Of a stretch of DNA of 64,000 bases, positions 56,801 through 63,930 are shown in pieces (within the stretch, counting starts at the first letter, position 1; every line of letters begins with the position of its first letter). The stretch spans positions 7,316,001 to 7,380,000 of the forward strand of contig OX621250.1 in assembly GCA_951640165.1 (NCBI GenBank). Direction: 5' to 3'. Origin of the DNA: Pseudoips prasinana. Its lineage: Eukaryota; Arthropoda; Insecta; Lepidoptera; Nolidae. The notes beneath the pieces are model-generated. The model had not been told where the DNA came from. It did no database searches and saw nothing but the letters and a program-made list of their open reading frames with translations. Made by a program: the position numbers and the translations under genes.

Positions 56801-59800
56801 GAAAATCAACAAATGGAGCACAGACCATGGTCTCACAGTAAACCCCTCCAAAACTCAGGTCATCGTGATTGGCAGTTCTAAAATGCACAACAAAGTTGAC
56901 TGGACTCATACCCCTCGAGTAATATTTAAGAATACAATAATACCACTCTGTGAAAAGGTTAAAAACTTGGGGGTATACTTTGATCGAACACTGTCTTGGG
57001 GTCCACAAATAGAACAGACCAGTCGCAAATTATATGCCGCAGCAGGATCCTTAAGGAGGTTACGTAATTTTCTCCCAATTGCCACCAAAATTGCACTAGC
57101 TCAATCCCTCCTTCTTCCAATCCTTGACGCTTGACTTGCTGACGCCAGCTATCTTGACCTTACGGAGGACAAACTAGATAAACTCGAGCGACTCCGCAAA
57201 TATGATCATGTTTCCGAATTTCGTAGAAAACTCGAGTGGTTACCCATTCGCCTTCGCCGAAATACTCATGTACTCTCCCTTCTTTATAGCATTTTATTTA
57301 ATCCCACGGCTCCCTTTTACCTCAAGATAAGGTTTCAATTCCTATGTGATACACATTCTAGGTCCTTGAGATCATCAGAGAATCTAGAACTCCAGTTGCC
57401 CACACATTCCACTAATTTCTACGACAAATCTTTCACTGTACAGGCTGCTCGATTGTGGAATTCACTCTCTCTGTATATCAGACGCGCGCAAACTTTATCA
57501 TTTTTCAAAACACTTTTATAAAAACATTATCAATCACTTTAATCTTCACAGCGATCTTCCTCAAAAATTTCTTTAGTCTTCATAATTATTATTTATATTT
57601 ATTTATAGTAAAAGTAGGGAACTATATATATTTATATAACTATATGTATATTTTTATGTTATATATCTATATATTGTGTATATATGTAAATATATATGTA
57701 AATTTATATAAGTAGATGCACTGCCAACTACCACTTTATCTCCCTGCATTGCTTTGGTTCATCCAACGGTTGTCTGGAAGAGATTGCTGTATTAGCGATA
57801 AGACCGCCGTTTGTACCTTATTATATAAGTTAACTGATATTATAATGTTATGCTTCAATTTGGTGCAATAAAGTGTTATCTATCTATCTACCGTTCTGAT
57901 CTTTTACTTACAACAGTTTGGTAGTTTATGTATTGGATGGTCGCTTGCTAGTGGTTCCGGAGTGGTAACGTCCAGTTCGGCCGCGAAGATCCACTTCTCT
58001 TTGTGCGCAGTGTAGAGAGCCTCCTGGTCTATGATGTCTGCAAAAATATTTAGTTCATCATCATCATTATCAGCCGAAAGACGCCCACTGCTGGACAATG
58101 GCCTCCCCCAAAGATCTCCAGCCGGTCCTGCGCTTGACCCTCACAAGATCATCGGTCCACCTTGTAGGCCTGCCCACGCTGCGTCTTCTATAATTAAATT
58201 AAAAACAACTAGTATTATTCAAAAGAAAGTGCCTGTATGTTAAAAAAGTCATGGAGAAAATATCTACTTTATTGTTAGTTGATTTAGTCAGTTCGTTATA
58301 AAGCCTTGCAATACGTGTGAGAGGACTATTAAATGTTGTATTTAAGGTGGACAGGTATATCAAATACACGATGTTGTCTCATAACGCGATGGGGAAGTTT
58401 AAAATGAAAATATTTAATAAGTTCAGCATCGACGTTACCGTTTATTATTTTATGAAGATATAATAAGTCTGATATATCACGTCTTTCCTTTAAGCTTATC
58501 ATCTTAAAATGCGCCAATCTGTCTTCGTATTCAGGAATAGATCTCCGTAATTCCTTTCTTGTGCAAAGATACCTGACAAAGCGAGCTTGGATAGATTCAA
58601 CACTGGCACTGTGTGTTACATAATAGGGAGACCATATACTTGAGCAATAGTCTAGAACACTCCTGACCAGAGCATTGTACAACAGAATGACACTACTATC
58701 ATTACGGAAAGGTTTAGACATTCTGATTATAAAGCCCAGTGCCTTCCTAGCTTTGAGAATCATTTGGTCAATATGCTGGCGGAACGATAGCGATGCATCG
58801 AAAATGATTCCTAGATCACGAATAACTGATACTCTGTCCAGCTGGAATCCGGCGATATGGTATCTAAAATCTATAAACTTTACTTTATTGGTAAATGTTA
58901 TGTTTCGGCACTTCTTAATGTTCAATGACATTCTGTTATCCATTTTTGAAGACATTTAAATCGTTATCGGTAATCGACACACACCATTTTTGAAGAATAT
59001 TTAAATCGTTTTGTAGTTTTATACAATCGCTTGACGATTTTATTTCATAAAATATCTTCAAGTCGTCAGCATATGCCAAGCAATCACAATGCAATGAGTC
59101 GAGTAAGTTATCAATAAATATTAAAAAAAGTAAAGGCCCTAATTTAGATCCCTGAGGAACACCGGATCCTGGTATAAATGGGACAAATCGTAACCTGCTA
59201 ACACGATAAACTGACAGCTATTTCTCAAATAACTTTCGAACCATCGCAATAAAGGTCCATGTATTCCTGCTTGACTTAATTTTTTAGAAAGAATGGAGTG
59301 ATCTACGCGATCTCGCTTTAGCAAAATCAGTATAAACTGCGTCAACTTGACCTCTTGCTTCCAAAGCTTCAGTAATAAATGTCGTATATTTAATTAAATT
59401 TGATGTAGTTGAGCGATTAGAAACAAAGCCATGTTGTCGAGGATTTATTAAGTGACGTATATGTGAGTAAGTTACGTTGTAAATGAGACCTTCAAATAAC
59501 TTTGCAAATTGCGAGATGATAGAAATTGGCCTATAATTAGTCACATCGTTCATGTTTCCAGATTTGTGAATGGGAACGATGTGTGATATTTTTCATAAAT
59601 CAGGAAAAGTTCCTTCTTTGAGTGATTTATTAAACAATATATGTAATGGCTTAAAGAGAGCCCCCATACAAAGCCGAATGAAAATGGGACCTGCGCTTTT
59701 AGTTAAATTAATATTTTTTATGCCAGATATGATGTCTTTCTCCGTAATATTGAAGGAAGATAAACTGTAGTTTGACTTTATATATACGGTGCATGGCTCA

Positions 59801-62800
59801 ACAGAGTTGGTCCTACGTCATTAGCATGAGATACAGAAGCAAAACACTCAGCGGAAAGATTGGCTACATTACTACCTCCTTGCTGGACACGGTCGCCATA
59901 CGAAACCTCGTCTGGAACACCTCTAATTTTTGTTTTGGACTTGGTATACCGCCAAAAGGATCTTATATTGGTTTTTAGCTCATTTTCAACTTTTGCTATG
60001 TATGAACGGAAACAGTTTTCTATAGCCTTTCTGGATCTTGTAAGTAAGCAATCGAAAGTGTCATAATCCCGAGGGTTGTGATATTTTTTGAATCGAACTC
60101 TATATTTGTTCTTCTCCTTTAGCAATTAAATTAATGAGTATGAGTACCAAAACGGATTTATAACTACCCTTTTTCACTTTACCTTTAGGAGTATACTTTT
60201 CAATGATTTCCCACAGAAAATTATAAAACTTTTGAGTAAATGTATTGCAGTCTAGATTAGTGAAATTCTCCCATTCAATAGACATTAGATCAGCTATACA
60301 GGATTCATAGTTCATTTTATTAAAGTAATATTTTATTTGTTCATTATTATGACGTAGGTTGGAGTATTTCTGGTTCTGGAGTGTTATCTCCATAGGCGGA
60401 TGGTGTATCCGGTTTAGTAAGTCCCGGGGCTGAAGTGACAGTAGCACATGTTTTACTGCTTGCCATAACGAGATCAAGAATTTTATTATTTTGATTGCAT
60501 ATACTATTTACTTGAATAAAATCTGTAATATTTAGAAAGTTTCGTAGTGCTATTCATTTTTGATCGGAAATTACTTCAAAAGGGTCACTTGTATTAAACC
60601 AGTCTGTGTGAGGCAGATTAAAGTCACCTATGATCAGGTTCGTAGAATCTGTGTATTGCAGACACACGTCTTCAGCCCTAGTTAAAAATTCTTCAAATGC
60701 ATTGCAAGGTATATAAGAAGGTAGATAGACTAGACAAACGTTTATACAGACACTTCCAATTGATAGACATTATATATTAGGGTACTTAGGTACATAAATG
60801 CAAAATGTCTTTTGCATTTTATTTAGTTAAAAATCGATTGTTATGCTCACCATTTACTAAGGCTATGTCTAGAGTGGCGGTACCTTTAAAGGCAGAGCAG
60901 CGGATTCCAATGCGGAAGGTTACAACAATGCTTTAAGGAAATTAAAAACGAATGGGAAACGCGGTGGGAAGAAGGTTCTTTCATAAACTTCAGTCACTAT
61001 ATAATTTATAGATACCCACCTCCACGTGCCACGTTTACTAAAACGGAAGTAATCTTCATCAGCTTCAATGTATCAGCGTTGATCAAATGCCTGGTTTCTG
61101 GCGTCAGGGGACAGCTTAAGATGACGTGGTCACACACTTTCAGTAGTGTCTCCAGAGACACCCGTTCTGCCCCTAACGTTTTTGCTGCAAACATTAAAGA
61201 ATAAATGAAGGTCTTTAAAAGTCTCGTAATTTCGGTGCTTTCAGTAGAGATCATGAACTGTCTACGAGCACATCAAAATTTAATTGGAATTTTAAAGATT
61301 TTCGTCCTAAGAGCGTAGTGGATATTTTTAATTTGGTTTTCCGTGCTTTTAAGCTGGTAGGATAAAGTTATAATTACTAGCAACGTATTAACATAATAAA
61401 GTTCTACCTTCAGGTTTATCAGTGTGTCCACTGTAAATGAATCTTTGCACGTCAAAACCTCTTAATCTTCGGAGTACAGCTTGTCCTATGCCACCGAAGC
61501 CAACAATCCCCACGGTTGTGCCAGAGATGTCCATTCCCAACGTCCAATTTACTCCCGGTTTCCATTCACTGTAAAAATATATTTAATGATTCAGATTTAA
61601 CTTTCTAACTTTTCAATTTCAATACCTTCATTTAAAACACAATAGAAATCTGCGTTCTTCTCATAACCGCATCCTACACTGTCCTTCACACCGCACCGCT
61701 CTGATTTCATTCACTCTTCTTTTCGTATACAATCCATTCTCCTCTGGAATGCTCTTCCACCAGAAATCAGAATGGCTAAAAGTCGTTATTATTTCAAAAA
61801 GAAAACTCGGGAGCATATAACCAAAAAGTTATTGGCAGAATCATCACATTAGTATTATTTTATTTATTTGTATTATTTATATGTATATGTATAATATATA
61901 TGGATATATATTAGTATATTATAATATAGGTATTGTGTATTTTATGTATCTACATTTTTACTCTCAGTTTTACTCTTTAAGCTCTTAGTGCACCTACCAT
62001 GTAATCTCTGCATCACCCCAAGGCTGACTGGCAGAGAATGGCTTCGGCATTAAGTCCGCCTTTGTACATTGTTGTGCATAAAGTTTAAAATAAAATAAAA
62101 AATTAATGCAGTTTTAAGTAAATAAGATATTTTCATATACTAAATGTCTTTTACTAAAAACTCCTGGAACAACGCAATCACGTGGTCTCCCATCTCGTAT
62201 CATTGACTGCCCGCGTGTAATCATGATCATCATATTTTTAGGGTTCCGTACCTAAAGGGTAAAACGGGACCCTATTACTAAGACTTCGCTGTCTGTCTGT
62301 CTGTCCGTCTGTCGCCAGGCTGTATCTCATGAACCGTGATAATAAGACAGTTGAAATTTACACAGATGATGTATTTCAGTTGCCGCTATAACAACAAATA
62401 CTAAAAACTAAAATAAAATAAATATTTAAGGGGGCTTCCATACTACAAACGTGAAATTTTTTGCTCGTTTTTATAGATAATGGTATGACACCCTTCGTGC
62501 GCGAGTCCGACTCGCATTTGGCCAATTATTTTTTTCTTTTAAAATTCGACCACCTGTTATTTTTGAACTCTGAAGGAATCCTTATAAAAAAGGAGAAACA
62601 TACATTTAATAACAATTTTTAATGAGTTTTATTGATTTAGAATAACTCAATCCCAAGATTTTGGATATCTCCTCGATAGTTTACAAACTGGTGTGGTTAA
62701 CATGATTTAAGTCACGGAGGCTCCCGAGTCAGTATCTGAGCATACTAATTGGCTATATCCTCGGCACCTTCCTTGAATCTCCTGGCTGCGGCGATGAGAA

Positions 62801-63477
62801 GTCCTACGGTAATGTCTGCCACTGAATTGTTTAACACGTCGGGCGTGTTGCCCAGTTTGATGCCTCGTTTTTGAACTTCCGCGACATCTATGTGGTCTAC
62901 CCCAGATGCCATCGCGGTTACCACTTTAAGTTTGGGACCTGGGGGATAAGAAATTAAGAAAACACTTGTTAGATAAGTTAATAAAGCGATATTTTCTTGT
63001 AATATTTTATATAAATTAAGATATGAAAATTATAGTTAGTAAATGACTATTATAATTACAGATTGAAGGTAATTCATTGATTAGGATATCATTTGGATAA
63101 GATAGGACATAGGCCTGGGTATACCTACTGTGGTATCTATACATATGATAAATCTATAGAAAATCCGGTTTTGACGCCAGCACATCCAGCTGTCAAATTT
63201 ATTTTATAGATTTTCAACTTTATCAGAAAAGCATAAGGTTCACTTTCAATTGGGGAAAGTTGACAGATTGGGGTAGCTTGATGTGGTAGCGTCTGTACAT
63301 AGAAAATAGTTTAAAAAATAAGCCAGGGTGCAAGCAATACCTGCTCTATCTAACAATTCGGCTGTAAGTTTGTGCTTCGTGTTCCATACGATAGCGTCAA
63401 AATTCACGAGGTTTTCTTTAATGCTGGGTACAATTTCTTCTTCGTAGTCCAGGTAAGGTATAACTTTAACGTTGACA
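38733..63477 (-). CDS. Grhpr: Glyoxylate/hydroxypyruvate reductase, copy 2 (exons 2-7 in window)
   Basis: Paralog of the gene at 0.5-16 kb, same orientation. Exons in transcript order are 63341-63477, 62746-62938, 61408-61568, 61020-61184, 57912-58037 and 38733-38860; exon 1 must lie beyond 64000. All internal exons have the same lengths and phases as copy 1, and none has a stop. Differences include Gly to Glu in the otherwise conserved AGLDV motif (FAAELDV), LKE to HKE, and a different C-terminal tail ([12 protein letters not shown]). Intron 6 is 19 kb of nested LINEs. Whether the enzyme is active is uncertain; catalytic Arg, Glu and His are retained. Confidence 0.85.
38922..39196 (+). mobile_element. 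Decayed Helitron-like repeat
   Basis: It opens near TCTATATACATATAATAAAATC and ends GGTAAAACCACGGGGCACAGCTATA, a mutated version of the lepidopteran Helitron 3' end (CTAGT replaced by CTATA). It has a typical internal TTTTTGTCCGTTTGTTTGTA segment. No coding capacity. Confidence 0.5.
39220..39385 (+). repeat. tRNA-derived SINE fragment
   Basis: It shows the box A-like ACCACAGCGGCTAAGACAGTCG and the same body as the SINE at 7.5 kb (GATGTTCTGATTTTGGATG, TTTGTGTCCGTCTATTAT). Confidence 0.5.
39472..40173 (+). CDS. LINE ORF1-type RNA-binding protein (L1-ORF1/transposase_22-like)
   Basis: A 233-residue intact ORF. Residues about 15-95 are polar and helical (coiled coil with Gln-rich stretch). Residues 95-180 fit the RRM-like core of ORF1 proteins: [46 protein letters not shown]-terminal domain follows ([19 protein letters not shown]). 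Such proteins coat retrotransposon RNA. No matching ORF2 follows; a minus-strand LINE tail starts at about 40430, so the element is a fragment. Confidence 0.7.
   Translation: MFSPFKHKHNSTNNTITMDTIVSSIDTMMDLFNTKVTNIEAQILHNSKQQASSQQSSSLQPTDLAAEFSAFRTLILQLLSNLQQQVRLIAQTTDGLEMYNRRKILLLHGVTEDEKVDTAKAVVSVVKDRLKLQDFDVSAIKRCQRLGKTSKPDKPRPILFKIRDMGIRSKIWNAKTSLKGSGITLSEFLTKLRHDLFMLARERNFEIVDKYGHCLCSWAKQLMAKDSFRLGPQ
40749..42240 (-). pseudogene. LINE RT C-terminus + RNase H, frameshifted
   Basis: It resumes the RT after the nested insert with [20 protein letters not shown]. After a frameshift come the thumb ([19 protein letters not shown]) and RNase H ([38 protein letters not shown]). A last segment (41015-40749) is the usual C-terminal module [12 protein letters not shown]...[18 protein letters not shown]. 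The middle of RNase H is disrupted at about 41.1 kb. Confidence 0.75.
42230..44389 (-). mobile_element. 5'-truncated LINE nested in the I/R1-group LINE
   Basis: The host LINE reading [17 protein letters not shown] stops at about 44389 and resumes at about 42240. Between them is a LINE with an open RT frame (to 42794), a 0.5-kb 3' UTR and an (ATT)n-type tail at 42230-42270. Its 3' UTR word ACAGGTCACCAG recurs at 20.9 kb. The 5' truncation removes the endonuclease and the first RT motifs. Confidence 0.78.
42794..44389 (-). CDS. Nested LINE reverse transcriptase, intact frame
   Basis: About 530 codons belong to the element (the open frame begins earlier, at 44515, but those codons read through the host LINE). 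RT motifs: [58 protein letters not shown] and the catalytic [10 protein letters not shown] Cys-containing loop ([14 protein letters not shown]) and the C-terminal thumb follow. The RT motifs are undamaged, so the insertion is probably recent. Confidence 0.82.
   Translation of the reverse strand: MVTHFFMLPTNDREILQLINNLRDNCAVGADHISGRLLKRYSHIITPAITHICNLAIATGEFPSAFKLAIVKPIYKGGNKDCVNNFRPISILPTLSKILERLMNQRLISYLETNNLLSPFQFGFRQGKSTNEAVSELVDRIVTSLDHKQKCLTVFLDLAKAFDTVSIPHLLSKLEKMGVRGVPLQLFKSFLTDRYQRVKINHWVSDELPLKYGVPQGSILGPTLFLTYINDLCQLRLTGGHIFTFADDTALFFTGNSWEEVYAAAQEGFDKVAHWLNNNVLTLNIDKTKYIPFALKSNLLPPPSYSIIAHTCALKHSTCSCPVIKRTDTIKYLGVIIDQNLSFKPHIDILVPRLRKMIYIFKALKHVADNRVIKMVYYALCQSLLDYCITSWGGAAKIHLIEAERAQRVILKVAASLPFRFPTVELYKKWDVLSVRQTFILHTILKKHHQLEYNPNLLKDKRRKGSVCQTSKCNTSFSQRFFHFLGAYLYNKLNNRLDLYPLNKIRCKQKVASFLKSLDYDRTESLLRQII
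44390..45445 (-). pseudogene. LINE RT N-terminal half without endonuclease, frameshifted
   Basis: It begins directly after ORF1 and opens in the linker between endonuclease and RT ([20 protein letters not shown]). RT motifs follow: [43 protein letters not shown] and [10 protein letters not shown]. After a frameshift near 44650 come [14 protein letters not shown] and the catalytic YADDLLLY, and then the nested insertion. The expected endonuclease domain of roughly 230 residues is absent. Confidence 0.75.
45446..46855 (-). CDS. LINE ORF1 (gag-like) with three zinc knuckles
   Basis: A 469-residue intact ORF. The N-terminus is Pro/Ser-rich, then basic with Cys/His ([15 protein letters not shown]). 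A fold with [16 protein letters not shown] precedes the knuckles [14 protein letters not shown] (CX2CX4HX4C), [13 protein letters not shown] and [15 protein letters not shown] near residues 295-350. Such proteins bind LINE RNA. It is adjacent to the endonuclease-less ORF2. Confidence 0.78.
   Translation of the reverse strand: MNEPPDLPTPGGVMVPPAANFITISTVSNESAMDTDCSASQHKRKKSNFNKICKHCNKKKRKHAQAVDGKTGCRCGGTENSDTNPTKEIENTVVQTPTVIPAISFNDPDSQSFSSIGRKQYEAHDKAPFNIHVQRVTKSSDDGTTLHPVSFGKFLLRNGIKNIVNGSVKRIGRNRISLAFSNFSDANSFITSDSIEVNNLKAFIPSFQITRMGFVRGVPSDWSIEEVMDNISVPIGCGKVLKVRRINYKCTENGSTACKPTQNVVLTFDRQVLPQRVYMCYNALPVNLYTYPTIQCFNCCRFGHTKLQCRSRSKCYKCGHEHTGDSCDVEEKNVTCCHCSGSHFATNKLCPEFNRQKEIKLAMAEKSISYGEAVKLFPSVYKSYANVLNSVPVPHMKQNHPVSPVSLSQRSSNNSSYKKTVNVNRRPAPKLNKGYDRESHNQIINDFKIPSPQNGCALNSSPNPSMMFV
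47383..47867 (+). mobile_element. Jockey-like LINE 3' part, first half (interrupted by RTE)
   Basis: Frame 47383-47772 reads [20 protein letters not shown], then [46 protein letters not shown] and a basic tail to TAG. The 3' UTR is then interrupted at 47867 by an RTE element and resumes at 51038. It is truncated at its 5' side within the RT. Confidence 0.8.
47868..51027 (+). mobile_element. Near full-length RTE-type LINE
   Basis: 3.16 kb, starting CTGTGTGGTGACGGCC and ending in a TGATATGATG-type tail. It is flanked by ATGTAATTAT on both sides (47858-47867 and 51028-51037), splitting the 3' UTR of a Jockey-like LINE. It has a single EN-RT ORF with one frameshift. A second, dead copy starts at 54733. 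The family also supplies the short tails at 17.8, 20.2 and 58.1 kb. Confidence 0.88.
47959..51020 (+). pseudogene. RTE endonuclease/reverse transcriptase, one frameshift
   Basis: The first frame (47959-50613, 884 codons) holds the endonuclease: [32 protein letters not shown] and TGSDHRLV. The RT follows: [60 protein letters not shown] and catalytic FADDIVVM near residue 766. At about 50475 a one-base shift moves the C-terminus into the frame that ends at 51020 ([19 protein letters not shown] ... [10 protein letters not shown] ... [12 protein letters not shown]). Apart from that shift the element looks intact. Confidence 0.87.
51038..51205 (+). mobile_element. Jockey-like LINE 3' part, second half
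   Basis: It resumes the 3' UTR after the RTE insert and shows the family tail CTCTGCATCACCCCAAGG, CATTAAGTCCGCC and an A-rich end. It matches the tails at 9110-9220 and 61990-62107. Confidence 0.75.
51206..52377. other. Intronic stretch without recognisable genes
   Basis: AT-rich sequence of GRHPR-2 intron 6. The only hint is a reversed tRNA-like box B (GGTGTGAGAATCGAAC at about 51850), possibly a minus-strand SINE. A moderately repetitive lepidopteran-looking motif begins at 51225 (CCGACTGCGGGACGC). Confidence 0.4.
52378..52464 (+). mobile_element. Tiny RT fragment with FADD box
   Basis: The frame reads [10 protein letters not shown], a His-rich stretch, then [13 protein letters not shown] before a stop, which is the palm catalytic motif of a LINE reverse transcriptase. 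Only about 29 codons are recognisable. Confidence 0.6.
52492..53860 (-). mobile_element. 5'-truncated Jockey-like LINE with (ATTCT)n tail
   Basis: The minus-strand frame 53860-52970 contains [28 protein letters not shown] (catalytic YADD), [69 protein letters not shown] and [19 protein letters not shown]. It ends with a frame break near 52970. The 3' UTR has AATAAAGAG and repeats ATTCT at 52492-52520. Related to the element at 56332-57890. Confidence 0.82.
53870..54296. other. AT-rich stretch next to the CXC fragment
   Basis: No ORF. A G-rich purine run (GGAGGCGAGGCGGAGGGAGG) lies at about 54060-54085. The rest probably belongs to the 3' part of the mobile element that supplied the CXC fragment just beyond it. 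Confidence 0.35.
54297..54707 (-). pseudogene. Cys-rich (CXC/tesmin-like) mobile-element protein fragment
   Basis: The frame reads [39 protein letters not shown], then a CXC-type cluster [19 protein letters not shown] and CLHCQGKC, followed by an acidic region. A TGA at 54408-54406 interrupts; reading on in the same frame gives an acidic tail ending RPKRMKM before the terminal TGA at 54299-54297. This C-terminal module is common in insect repeat-encoded proteins; the parent element is not identified. Confidence 0.6.
54733..56331 (+). mobile_element. RTE-type LINE, dead 5' half
   Basis: About 95% similar by eye to 47868-49490 of the complete RTE copy, beginning at the same GGCTGTGTGGTGACGGCC. 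The ORF is broken by an internal deletion of roughly 60 bp near 55336, a small insertion (CTCGTCCACAA region), an indel near 55598 and a nonsense change at about 55924 (TAG where the other copy has AAG). It stops inside the linker before the RT domain, where a Jockey-like sequence begins. Confidence 0.85.
56332..57890 (+). mobile_element. 5'-truncated Jockey-like LINE abutting the RTE
   Basis: RT sequence starts at [16 protein letters not shown]. After a frame change, 56439-57134 gives [19 protein letters not shown], a damaged GVPQG box ([11 protein letters not shown]), [27 protein letters not shown] and [18 protein letters not shown]. The last part (57135-57500) is in other frames. The 3' UTR carries the family tail (GATAAGACCGCCGTTTGTACC, TGCAATAAAGTG) and ends in (TATC)n at 57890. 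Confidence 0.82.
57912..58037 (-). CDS. Grhpr: GRHPR copy 2, exon 6
   Basis: Same length, phase and splice sites as copy 1 exon 6. It encodes [16 protein letters not shown], then [13 protein letters not shown]. The Gly of the conserved AGLDV motif is replaced by Glu (codon GAA versus GGA). The catalytic Glu of TPEP is kept. Confidence 0.85.
58050..58188 (-). mobile_element. RTE LINE 3' fragment
   Basis: The minus strand reads ACGCAGCGTGGGCAGGCC, then GGACCGATGATCTTGTGAGG and GGAGATCTTTGGGGGAGGCC, and ends with a (TGATGA)n tail. It matches the last coding 140 bp of the RTE family. It is inserted just upstream of exon 6 of GRHPR-2 in intron 5, and is absent from copy 1. Confidence 0.75.
58255..60780 (-). 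mobile_element. Decayed CR1-like LINE in GRHPR-2 intron 5
   Basis: On the minus strand and in order: an endonuclease remnant ([12 protein letters not shown] at about 60.64 kb), linker (60477-59778, [16 protein letters not shown]), RT pieces (59553-59284 with [18 protein letters not shown] and [22 protein letters not shown] at about 59.07 kb) and thumb/C-terminus (58955-58329, [18 protein letters not shown]). Several stops and frameshifts. It explains why intron 5 is 3 kb here versus 0.25 kb in copy 1. Confidence 0.8.
61020..61184 (-). CDS. Grhpr: GRHPR copy 2, exon 5
   Basis: 165 nt, same splice sites as copy 1. It encodes [20 protein letters not shown] through [14 protein letters not shown] and VLVNVARG. 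About ten nucleotide differences from copy 1 (roughly 94% identity by eye), some of them replacements (ESDHI to VCDHV). Confidence 0.87.
61408..61568 (-). CDS. Grhpr: GRHPR copy 2, exon 4
   Basis: 161 nt with the GFGGIG Rossmann motif; LKGFDV in copy 1 is LRGFDV here. The 5' part is identical to copy 1, and the few differences cluster in the 3' part, marking the divergence boundary. Confidence 0.88.
61611..62107 (+). mobile_element. Jockey-like LINE 3' fragment (copy 2 intron 3)
   Basis: The same insertion as at 8725-9220 in the paralog: SSHNR and [13 protein letters not shown] coding remnant, then the CTCTGCATCACCCCAAGG tail and A-rich end. It differs by small indels only (for example in the TATATGGATATATA run). 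Confidence 0.75.
62236..62529 (+). repeat. Widespread lepidopteran interspersed repeat (GGGTTCCGTACC family), copy 2
   Basis: Practically identical to 9351-9645 at the equivalent position of intron 3 in copy 1, with one clear substitution in the opening word (GTACCTAAAGGG). Confidence 0.72.
62746..62938 (-). CDS. Grhpr: GRHPR copy 2, exon 3
   Basis: 193 nt encoding the same protein segment as copy 1 ([30 protein letters not shown]). The base before the donor differs, changing the junction residue from Asn to Tyr (IANY-EWKPG). Confidence 0.88.
63341..63477 (-). CDS. Grhpr: GRHPR copy 2, exon 2
   Basis: 137 nt encoding [17 protein letters not shown], then [21 protein letters not shown] (Ile to Val relative to copy 1). 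It has the same ATTACAG acceptor and GTATTG donor. Exon 1 is not in the window. Confidence 0.88.
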
Positions 63478-63587
63478 CTGTAATCAAATTTTACAAACAT
63501 ACTGGTTGGTATTTCTGCCACGTTCCAAATTCAAATATACATATAACGTTCAAATTTAGAATCTTTAAGACGTATAATAAATGTACC

Positions 63588-63692
63588 AAAAATACGATTT
63601 CTGCATGTTCCTTAGTTACGGATAGAGATTACTAAACGCGTTGTTTAGAAATCTTTAGCCGTAACTAAGGAACATTCAGAAATCGTATTTTT
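63588..63692. repeat. Long inverted repeat (hairpin), copy 2
   Basis: Same 34-nt arms (63588-63621 and 63659-63692) with the same single mismatch as at 10715-10819 in copy 1. Confidence 0.85.
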
Positions 63693-63718
63693 AACCGCCA
63701 ACGGTTAAATATGTATTC

Positions 63719-63930
63719 TTTTTATTTAAACGGCGTATTTAAATTTTTATCGAATCCCCAATGGCAAAATGGGGATTCGATAAAAATTGAAATACTTTTT
63801 ATAGAATCCTCATATTCGATAAAAAGTATTTTATCGAATATGGGATTTAATATCGGCATTTTTTTTAATATTGCCGATATTAAAAGAAATACATTGGATG
63901 AATGTATAAAAAAGTCTCCCATATTTTTGG
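63719..63930. repeat. Cluster of hairpins, copy 2
   Basis: Continuous with the preceding hairpin through AAATATGTATTC, this is the empty target site of the 4.25-kb transposon in copy 1. It contains the three ATCGAAT-based inverted repeats. The third has longer arms here (TTTAATATCGGCA/TGCCGATATTAAA), suggesting this is closer to the original. The remaining 70 bases to 64000 hold nothing recognisable. Confidence 0.85.
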
